NCBI RefSeq assembly: GCF_014646075.1 | Contig: NZ_BMMT01000009.1 | Span: 124,001-188,000, forward strand | DNA from: Saccharopolyspora thermophila | GTDB taxonomy: Bacteria > Actinomycetota > Actinomycetes > Mycobacteriales > Pseudonocardiaceae | Direction of reading: 5' to 3' | DNA length: 64,000 nt | Shown here: positions 54,821 to 61,733 of the stretch, one piece after another | How the letters are laid out: each line of letters opens with the position of its first letter | Position numbering within the stretch: position 1 is the first letter of the stretch | Program-made: the position numbers and the translations under genes | The notes under the pieces: model-generated | Databases searched by the model: none | Told to the model about the DNA's origin: nothing | The model's input: only the letters and a program-made list of their open reading frames with translations

Positions 54821-56569
54821 ATGGCACAGCGAACGGCAGGCCCCGGAGCGGGGCGCCACGGCGAGAGGTACCGCCGTGACCGGGCACCGCGCGAGCCGCG
54901 CGGCCGACGTGACGAGCAGGGACTGCGCCAGCAGCTGCGGACGCTGCACGGCTGCGGCTACGGGCGGTACAGGACCCTCGGCGGGCGCTGGTCCTTCGGC
55001 GGGTTCACGCTGGAGATCCGGCGGGTGCAGCCCGACCCCTTCGCCCCGGCCAGCCGCTGCGAGGTGCGGGTCGACCCCGCGGTGGCCGCCTTCCCCGAGC
55101 AGTTGTGGTCCACCCCGGTGCGGGCCCGCGGCCTGGCCGGCTACCTGGTGCGCGCGGCGCACCGGCACCTGCGCGACAGCCGGCTGCGGGTGGACGCCGG
55201 TGGCCAGGAGGTGCTCGACCGCAGCGCCTGCCAGGTCCTCGACGGCGAAGTGGTGCTGCGGTTGGGCATCGATCTGCCCGGGCGCGGGCGCACCATCGAC
55301 GGCCGGGCCGCCGAGCGGGCGTTGTGCGACGAGCTGCCCGAGGTTGTGGAGGCGGCGTTGCGGTGGGCCACCGCCGACCAGCAGCGGGTGGAGGAGTTCG
55401 TCGACTCCATTGAGGACACCCATACGCTGCGGCGGATGCTGCCCGGGTTGGGGTTGGTGGCCTTCGTCGCCGACGGTGCGGTGCTGCCGCGCCGCAGCGG
55501 CGTCGACGAGCGACCGCTGCCGGACGCGGTGCCGTTCACCTCACCGGAGTCGATGCGCATCGAGGTGGAGCTGCCGCACCGCGGCCGCATCACCGGCATG
55601 GGGGTGCCCGAGGGCGTCACGCTGATCGTCGGCGGCGGGTTCCACGGCAAGTCGACACTGCTGCGGGCCCTGGAGTTCGGCGTCTATGACCACGTGCCCG
55701 GCGACGGGCGGGAACTGGTGGTGTCCCGGGCCGACACCGTCAAGATCCGCGCCGAGGACGGCCGGCGGGTGCACCGGGTGGACGTCAGCCCGTTCGTCAG
55801 CCACCTGCCCACCGGGGCCGACACCAGCGACTTTTCCACCGACAACGCCTCGGGGTCGACCTCGCAGGCCGCGGCGATCGCCGAGGCGGTGGAGGCCGGG
55901 GCGAAGGTGCTGCTGGTCGACGAGGACACCGCGGCGACCAACCTGATGATCCGCGACGCCCGCATGCAGGCGCTGGTGGCCAAGGACCGCGAGCCGCTGA
56001 CGCCGTTCGTGGACCTGGTGCGGCCGCTGGCCGCCGAGCACGGGGTGTCGACGGTGCTGGTGATGGGCGGCTCGGGCGACTACATCGACGTCGCCGACCA
56101 GGTGCTGATGCTCGACGCCTACCGGGCCCGCGACGTCACCGACCGGGCCCGGCAGCTGGCGGCCGAGCCCACCGGCCGACGCAGCGAGGCGCAGCGGTTC
56201 CCGCCCATACGCCACCGCGTGGTGGACCCCCGCAGCATCCCCACCGACCGGCCCAAGGTGCGGGCCCGCGGCGTGGACGCGTTGACGCTGGGCGAGTCGA
56301 CCGTGCAGCTGCGCGGGGTGGAGCAGCTGGTCGACCCCGCGCAGGTCACCGGGATCGGGTTGGCGCTGGTGACCTGCGTGCGCCGGGGTCTGCTGGATGG
56401 CACCCGCACGCTGGCCGAGGTGCTCGACGCGTTCGCCACGGAGGTCGACAAGCGCGGCATCGCCGCCGTCGACGAGCAGTACGCGGGGGACTTCGCGGTG
56501 CCACGGCGGTTCGAGCTGGCCGCGGCCCTCAACCGGCTCCGGGTGTTGCGCGTGGCGCGTTTCCGCTGA
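54821..56569 (+). CDS. ABC-class ATPase, MRB1590/PF09818 type
   Basis: 582 residues. Walker A is IVGGGFHGKSTLL (271-279), an ABC-like signature is SGSTSQA (344-350), and Walker B is VLLVDEDTAATN (363-370). The N-terminal 200 residues are the family's own domain (GYGRYRTLGGRWSFGGFTLE). This is the predicted ABC-class ATPase family whose trypanosome member MRB1590 binds RNA; the bacterial role is unknown. There are no membrane segments, so it is not a transporter subunit. ATG 54821. Confidence 0.9.
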   Translation: MAQRTAGPGAGRHGERYRRDRAPREPRGRRDEQGLRQQLRTLHGCGYGRYRTLGGRWSFGGFTLEIRRVQPDPFAPASRCEVRVDPAVAAFPEQLWSTPVRARGLAGYLVRAAHRHLRDSRLRVDAGGQEVLDRSACQVLDGEVVLRLGIDLPGRGRTIDGRAAERALCDELPEVVEAALRWATADQQRVEEFVDSIEDTHTLRRMLPGLGLVAFVADGAVLPRRSGVDERPLPDAVPFTSPESMRIEVELPHRGRITGMGVPEGVTLIVGGGFHGKSTLLRALEFGVYDHVPGDGRELVVSRADTVKIRAEDGRRVHRVDVSPFVSHLPTGADTSDFSTDNASGSTSQAAAIAEAVEAGAKVLLVDEDTAATNLMIRDARMQALVAKDREPLTPFVDLVRPLAAEHGVSTVLVMGGSGDYIDVADQVLMLDAYRARDVTDRARQLAAEPTGRRSEAQRFPPIRHRVVDPRSIPTDRPKVRARGVDALTLGESTVQLRGVEQLVDPAQVTGIGLALVTCVRRGLLDGTRTLAEVLDAFATEVDKRGIAAVDEQYAGDFAVPRRFELAAALNRLRVLRVARFR

Positions 56570-56672
56570 CGGTCACAGGTTTGCCCGCACGCGCACACCG
56601 GGCATCATCGAGGCAAGTGGTGTGCCCCGGAGGTGTCGTGCGCGGCGGCGCGCGGCGGAGGGGAGGCCCGCG

Positions 56673-57377
56673 ATGCCTCGCATGAAGTTCCCCGCACGCA
56701 ACGCGACCGGCTACGCCGATCGCCGGCATGCCGGTCGGGTGCTGGCCGAGCGCATGGGTGGACTCACGCTGGTCGATCCCGTGGTGTTCGGGCTGGCCCG
56801 CGGCGGGGTGCCGGTGGCCGCGGAGGTCGCCCGGGCGCTGTCGGCGCCACTGCGGGTGTGCGTGGCGCGCAAGATCGGCGCGCCCACCCAACCGGAGCTG
56901 GCGGTGGGGGCGGTGACCGCGCACGGCCCACCCAGCTACGACGAGCAACTGGTGCGGTCGTTCCACCTCGACGAGGCGACGCTGGCCGCCGCCTGCGAGC
57001 GGGAACGCGCCGAGGCCCGCCGCCGGGAGCAGGTGTTCCAGCTGTGCGAGCCGCTTGAGCTGGCCGATCGGGACGTGGTGCTGGTCGACGACGGGCTGGC
57101 CACCGGTGCCACCGCCCGCGCGGCGGTGCGGATGCTGCGCGCGGCCGGGCCGCGCCGGGTGGTGCTGGCCGCGCCGGTCGGCGCGCCGGAGGCGGTGGCG
57201 GCGCTGCGCAAGCAGGCCGATGCGGTGGTCTGCGTGCTGCAGCCGGTCGGGTTCGCCGCGGTCGGGCAGTGGTACCGCGACTTCGCCGCCACCACCGACG
57301 AGGAGATCCTGCGGATCCTGCGCGAGTACGGCCAGACCCGCTCACCCCGGCGCAGCCGACCAGCAGAGGACCGCTGA
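56673..57377 (+). CDS. Phosphoribosyltransferase family protein
   Basis: 234 residues. The PRPP loop VVLVDDGLATGATARAA (about 130-146) is complete, and FGLARGGVPVAAEVARAL and CVARKIGAPTQPELAVGAV mark the type often annotated as erythromycin-esterase-linked or stand-alone phosphoribosyltransferase. The substrate is unknown. ATG 56673 is behind GAGGGGAGG, 103 bases after the ABC-class ATPase and on the same strand. Confidence 0.88.
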   Translation: MPRMKFPARNATGYADRRHAGRVLAERMGGLTLVDPVVFGLARGGVPVAAEVARALSAPLRVCVARKIGAPTQPELAVGAVTAHGPPSYDEQLVRSFHLDEATLAAACERERAEARRREQVFQLCEPLELADRDVVLVDDGLATGATARAAVRMLRAAGPRRVVLAAPVGAPEAVAALRKQADAVVCVLQPVGFAAVGQWYRDFAATTDEEILRILREYGQTRSPRRSRPAEDR

Positions 57378-57416
57378 GCGACCCGCCCGCCGCGAGTACC
57401 CGTTCGCGGGAGTCGT

Positions 57417-57432
57417 TTCAGCGCGGACTGAA
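57417..57432. promoter_or_regulatory. Third TTCAG-N6-CTGAA palindrome
   Basis: TTCAG-CGCGGA-CTGAA in the 230-base space before the small hypothetical gene. It has the same half-sites and spacing as the pair at 26.9 and 27.2 kb. Nothing else is recognised in 57378-57607. Confidence 0.35.
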
Positions 57433-57607
57433 CGAAAACGTCGGGCCCAACCTTCCACCAACCCCGGCCGGAACGCGATAGCCTCACCGGCGACCCCGCT
57501 CCATGTGCTGCGAGAAAGCGGAAATCGGGTGGTTTGTGCCACCGGATGGGCGTTTTCGGGCGCGTCGGGGTGGAAGTGGGTATCGGTCTCGGGTTGATTG
57601 GTTCGCT

Positions 57608-58012
57608 ATGACTGCCGCTGGACATTCCGACAACACACCGCTGCAAGCGGGTAGGCACACGCCACCTCGGCGGGCGGGGGCAAGACGGGGTGACGACTCC
57701 AGCGAGCTGGGCTACTCGGCGGAGGTGGCCTGGCAGGTGGGCGAGGCCACCGCGGCGCTGGGCGACCGGCTGCGCGATCCGGCCGTGCCGCACTCCGTGG
57801 AGGAGATCGAGAAGATCATGCGCGGGTTCGCGCTGACGGTGGAGAGCATGTCGCGGGGCATGGGCGGGGTGACCGAATGGCTGCGCGCCGCCGGTCACGC
57901 GGGGCCGCTGTCCGGGCACGCCAGCGTGATGGCCGAGCGGCTGTCGCACATCGGCAAGGAGCTCGGCCGGTTGGCCGCGGCGATCGAGCAGGCCCAGAAG
58001 CGGGCCAGCTGA
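57608..58012 (+). CDS. Small hypothetical helical protein
   Basis: 134 residues. A polar, basic first 30 residues is followed by a probably all-helical body (SAEVAWQVGEATAALGDRL, VEEIEKIMRGFALTVESMSR, MAERLSHIGKELGRLAAAIE). No signal peptide, membrane segment or known domain. ATG 57608 has no ribosome site upstream, so it may be leaderless. Heptad-like spacing suggests self-association, which is inference. Confidence 0.65.
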   Translation: MTAAGHSDNTPLQAGRHTPPRRAGARRGDDSSELGYSAEVAWQVGEATAALGDRLRDPAVPHSVEEIEKIMRGFALTVESMSRGMGGVTEWLRAAGHAGPLSGHASVMAERLSHIGKELGRLAAAIEQAQKRAS

Positions 58013-58264
58013 GCTCGGCCTGGCGCGGAGCCACCGGCCCGCGCCACCGGATCACCGCCGGGGTGGCTCGGGGCGCCGCGCGCAGGAGGCGCCGGGGTCG
58101 CCGCCGGCCGGTGGTGCGCCATCGCGCGACTTTCCCGCATGGCATGCCCGCAGCACAGCCAGCCCGCCACGTCCCTCCTCGTGTGCGCGCCGTCGGGTGA
58201 TGGCGGGATCGCTGGCGGGCTGCCGCGGACCGCTCAGTATGTTGGTGCCACCATCGCGGCTGCG

Positions 58265-60844
58265 ATGATCGAGTTGTGCCGCGCCGGTGTCCACCCCGGC
58301 GGTGCTGGGCGCACCGGCTCGGTGGGCGCGGTCGCGGGGATCGGCGCGGTGCCGCTGGTGGGGACCGGCGGCGGGGGCGCGCTGGTGCGTGATCGGGTGC
58401 AGGCCGGGCCTGCGTGTGTGCTGTGTGGAGGTGCCCCGTTGGTTCGCGGCAGTGCCGGTGATTCCTCTGCCGCCTTCGACGCGCTGTTCAGCGAGGTGTT
58501 CTCGAAAGCGGCGCAGGATGGGGCCTCGGAGCGGTTGGCGCTCGGGTCGCTGCTGGACGAGCAGGCGCACGAGGTGGTGTCCAAGGCGATCCGGGCCACT
58601 GTGGACTGGGGCAGTCGGGAGCTGGACAGCACGCACCTGCTGTGGGCGGTGACGCAGGTGGGGGCGACCGCGGAGCTGCTGAGGTCCTCGGGCGTGCGGG
58701 TGGCGGAGCTGGCCGAGGCGGTGCGGTCGGCGGTGGTGGCCGCGCAGGAGCCGCTGGCGGGGGCCCGGCCGGTGCTCTCGCCAGCGGCGCGGCGGGCGTT
58801 GCTGGGCGCCTACCAGCAGGCGTTGGGCGAGGGTGCTGACGTTGTCGGGGCCCGGCACGTGTTGTTGGGGTTGGCCGCGGACGCGGATTCGGTGGCGGGT
58901 CGTGCGTTGGCGCGCGCGATCGAGTTGGGTGACGGGAGCGGGGCCCGGTCGGTGTTGAGCGTGACGCCGCGGTTGGACGAGTTCGGCCTGGATCTGACGG
59001 AGCTGGCGCGGGCCGGGAAACTGGATCCGGTGGTGGGCCGGGACGCCGAGATCGAGCAGGCGATCGAGGTGCTGGGGCGGCGGTCGAAGAACAACCCGGT
59101 GTTCGTGGGGGACCCGGGGGTGGGCAAGACAGCGATCGTGGAGGGGTTGGCGCAGCGGATCGTCGACGGGGCGGTGCCGTGGTCGCTGGCGGACGTGCGG
59201 GTGGTGTCGCTGGATCTGGCGGGGCTGGTGGCCGGCGCGAAGTACCGGGGGGAGTTCGAGCAGCGGTTCCGGGACGTGCTGGCGGAGATCCGGGCGCACC
59301 GCGAGGACGTGCTGGTGTTCATCGACGAGATCCACAGCATCGTCGGCGCTGGTGCCGGTGAGGGGTCGATGGACGCCGGCACGCTGCTCAAGCCGGCGTT
59401 GGCGCGGGGCGAGGTGCGGTTGCTGGGGGCCACGACGGTGGAGGAGTACCGGCGGTACGTGGAGAAGGATCCGGCGTTGGAGCGGCGGTTCGCGCCGATC
59501 ATGGTGGCCGAGCCGTCGGTGGCCGAGACGGTGGTGGTGCTGCGCGGGTTGCGGGAGCGTTACCAGCACCACCACCGGGTGCGCATCGATGATTCGGCGT
59601 TGTCGGCGGCGGCGGAGCTCTCGCAGCGCTACATCGTGGACCGGTTTCTGCCGGACAAGGCGGTGGACCTGCTGGACCAGGCGTGTTCGCGGGTGCGGTT
59701 GCGGCGTGGTGGCACGGTGCGGGACTCGGCGGTGTTCGAACCGACGGTGGGCGCTGACGACGTGGCCGATGTGGTGTCCACGCGCACGGGGATCCCGGTG
59801 TCGGACGTCAGCGCGCAGGACGCGCAGCGGTTGCTGGATCTGGAGGATCAGCTGCGGTCGCGGGTGGTGGGTCAGGACGCGGCGGTGGCGTCGGTGGCCG
59901 AGGCGGTGCGGCGCGCCCGGGCGGGGTTGGCCGATCCGGACCGGCCGATCGGCAGTTTCCTGTTCCTGGGGCCCACCGGGGTGGGCAAGACGGAGTTGGC
60001 GCGGGCGTTGGCGCAGGCGTTGTTCGGGGATGCGCAGCGGTTGGTGCGGCTGGACATGGGGGAGTTCCAGGAAAAGCACACGGTGTCGCGGCTGGTGGGG
60101 GCTCCGCCGGGGTACGTGGGCTACGGCGAGGCGGGGCAGTTGACCGACCAGGTGCGGCGGCAGCCGTATTCGGTGGTGTTGCTGGACGAGGTCGAAAAAG
60201 CGCATCCGGATGTGTTCAACACGTTGTTGCAGGTGTTGGACGCGGGGCGGTTGACCGACGCCCAGGGGCGGTTGGTGGACTTCCGCAACGTCGTGGTGAT
60301 CATGACCTCCAACATCGGGGCGGATCGGATCCTGGACGCCGGCGCGGACGCGGGCGAGTCGGCGCTGGTGGTGCTGGAGGAGCTGCGGGCGTTCTTCCGC
60401 CCGGAGTTCATCAACCGCATCGATGACGTGGTGGTGTTCCGGCCGTTGACCGCCGAGCAGCTGCGGCGGATCGCGCGGTTGTTGCTGGAGCGCACCGCGC
60501 AGCAGTTGTCGGCCAAGGGCATCGCGTTGGTGGTCTCGGACGCGGGCGTGGACTGGCTGGTGCGGCGGGGGTATCAGCCGGAGTTCGGGGCGCGCCCGTT
60601 GCGGCGGGTGATCTCGCGGGAGCTGGACAACCGGCTGGCGTCGATGGTGTTGGAGGGGGCGGTGTCGGCGGGGGACCAGGTGTCGGTGGACGTGGTCGGT
60701 GGGGAGTTGTCGTGGTCGGTGACGCCGGTGTGGGAGCCGGTGTCGGGCGGCCGGCACGCGGCTCCGCCCTCGCCGCAGCCGTCGGCGGGGCCGTCGGCGG
60801 TGGAGCGGTTGAAGCCGATCCAGCGGCACAGCGTGTTCGGGTGA
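58265..60844 (+). CDS. Clp/Hsp100 AAA+ ATPase without middle domain
   Basis: About 859 residues from ATG 58265 (an in-frame ATG at 58139 would add 42 atypical residues). Near the N-terminus is a C-x2-C knuckle (ACVLCGGA), then a Clp_N repeat domain (LDEQAHEVVSKAIRATVDWG, STHLLWAV). NBD1: GDPGVGKT (282-289) and VLVFIDEIHS. NBD2: GPTGVGKT (569-576) and VLLDEVEKAHPDV. Only about 55 residues join them, so the ClpB coiled-coil domain is absent. The ClpC/ClpA docking tripeptide (IGF/LGF) is not seen between TSNIGADRIL and FRPEFINRIDD. It is either a ClpP-independent unfoldase or a ClpC variant. Confidence 0.9.
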   Translation: MIELCRAGVHPGGAGRTGSVGAVAGIGAVPLVGTGGGGALVRDRVQAGPACVLCGGAPLVRGSAGDSSAAFDALFSEVFSKAAQDGASERLALGSLLDEQAHEVVSKAIRATVDWGSRELDSTHLLWAVTQVGATAELLRSSGVRVAELAEAVRSAVVAAQEPLAGARPVLSPAARRALLGAYQQALGEGADVVGARHVLLGLAADADSVAGRALARAIELGDGSGARSVLSVTPRLDEFGLDLTELARAGKLDPVVGRDAEIEQAIEVLGRRSKNNPVFVGDPGVGKTAIVEGLAQRIVDGAVPWSLADVRVVSLDLAGLVAGAKYRGEFEQRFRDVLAEIRAHREDVLVFIDEIHSIVGAGAGEGSMDAGTLLKPALARGEVRLLGATTVEEYRRYVEKDPALERRFAPIMVAEPSVAETVVVLRGLRERYQHHHRVRIDDSALSAAAELSQRYIVDRFLPDKAVDLLDQACSRVRLRRGGTVRDSAVFEPTVGADDVADVVSTRTGIPVSDVSAQDAQRLLDLEDQLRSRVVGQDAAVASVAEAVRRARAGLADPDRPIGSFLFLGPTGVGKTELARALAQALFGDAQRLVRLDMGEFQEKHTVSRLVGAPPGYVGYGEAGQLTDQVRRQPYSVVLLDEVEKAHPDVFNTLLQVLDAGRLTDAQGRLVDFRNVVVIMTSNIGADRILDAGADAGESALVVLEELRAFFRPEFINRIDDVVVFRPLTAEQLRRIARLLLERTAQQLSAKGIALVVSDAGVDWLVRRGYQPEFGARPLRRVISRELDNRLASMVLEGAVSAGDQVSVDVVGGELSWSVTPVWEPVSGGRHAAPPSPQPSAGPSAVERLKPIQRHSVFG

Positions 60845-61252
60845 ACCGGACATTGCTCGGTGACCCGGTTTTGAGTGCTGTTGTTGTGTGTGCTGATGCG
60901 ACGCTGCAGTGCTGGTCGTGTCGTTGTGTGGTGAATGAGTGCGAGGGAGCCGGTGTGTGTCCGGTGGGGTGTGCCGCTCCTGATCAACGCGATTACGTCA
61001 CGTAATGGCACTGTGGGCCGACATACCTCGGCCCGGTGATGGCGGAGTGCGGGATTCTCGCTGATCAGCGGCACTCCAGAACCGCGCATCACACGAACGT
61101 GGTGAAGCTTGTTGGGGTGGCGAGTGTGCTCCTACGGTGATGGGTGCGGTTCGTTGGCCTTCACGACGCACCTCTTGATGTGAGCGCAGCGGCGAGTGTT
61201 GGGCCCGTGGCCGACCAATTCGTCGATTCGCGATGACAATCGGGGAGGTAGC
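60845..61252. other. Intergenic region of 408 bases with palindromes
   Basis: No convincing gene. It contains ATTACGT-C-ACGTAAT (60992-61006, listed separately), the self-complementary CGCTGATCAGCG (61059-61070), and GGAGTGC/GCACTCC (61044-61050 with 61071-61077) enclosing it, which may end the Clp transcript. The left part is rich in TGTG steps. Confidence 0.5.
60992..61006. promoter_or_regulatory. ATTACGT-C-ACGTAAT palindrome
   Basis: A perfect 7-1-7 inverted repeat, AT-rich in a GC-rich setting, about 250 bases upstream of the STAS gene and 150 bases after the Clp gene. Its regulator is unknown. Confidence 0.5.
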
Positions 61253-61714
61253 GTGATCGTCTCCAGATCCGGTATCCCCCCGGCCGCATGGCCGGGCGGG
61301 CGGCATGCGATCGTGACTCCGCGGACGGCCGACGATGCCCTGACCGGCCATGCCGGTTCGTCGCGTACGTTGCGGTTGGCGGTGGAGTGGCCCGCCTGCG
61401 GGGTCGTGGTGGTGCGCATCGGTGGGGAGGTCGACCTGTCGACCGTGCCGCGGTTGGCCGAGTTGATCCGGCAGCGGTTGACCGCGGCGGCGTTACGGTC
61501 GGTGGTGCTGGATCTGTCGGAGGTGACGTTCGCCAGCAGCGCGGCGGTCGAGCTGCTGTTGCACGTGCAGCGGCGGGCCGAACACCGCGGGATCCGGTTG
61601 TTCGTGGTCCCCGGTGAGGGCGCGTTGTTACGGTTGTTGACGATCACGCAGCTACGGGAGCAGTTCGTCTGCCGTGCCACAGCCGCCGAGGCGGTGGCCG
61701 AAGCCCGACGGTGA
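61253..61714 (+). CDS. STAS-domain protein, anti-sigma factor antagonist type
   Basis: 153 residues. After a 50-residue lead-in, a STAS domain (VVRIGGEVDLSTVPRLAELI, VVLDLSEVTFASSAAVELLL) with the phosphorylatable serine in FASSAAV. Such proteins bind anti-sigma kinases and free a sigma factor under stress. No sigma factor or RsbW-like kinase is nearby. GTG 61253 has GGGGAGG upstream. It is convergent with gdh, with 19 bases between stops and no room for a separate terminator. Confidence 0.9.
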   Translation: MIVSRSGIPPAAWPGGRHAIVTPRTADDALTGHAGSSRTLRLAVEWPACGVVVVRIGGEVDLSTVPRLAELIRQRLTAAALRSVVLDLSEVTFASSAAVELLLHVQRRAEHRGIRLFVVPGEGALLRLLTITQLREQFVCRATAAEAVAEARR

Positions 61715-61733
61715 ACCACCCGCCACCGGCACA

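Noticed and set aside
58139-58264. Longer N-terminus of the Clp ATPase from ATG 58139
   Set aside because: The extra 42 residues are atypical for the family and there is no ribosome site; a promoter-like stretch lies within it. Kept only as an alternative.
58052-60853. A 933-codon frame antisense to the Clp ATPase
   Set aside because: Arg/His/Pro-rich shadow of a confidently identified gene; no ribosome site and no domain.
60931-61005. A 24-residue cysteine-containing peptide (GTG start) whose stop lies in the ATTACGT palindrome
   Set aside because: No ribosome binding site and no homology that I can recognise; probably chance.
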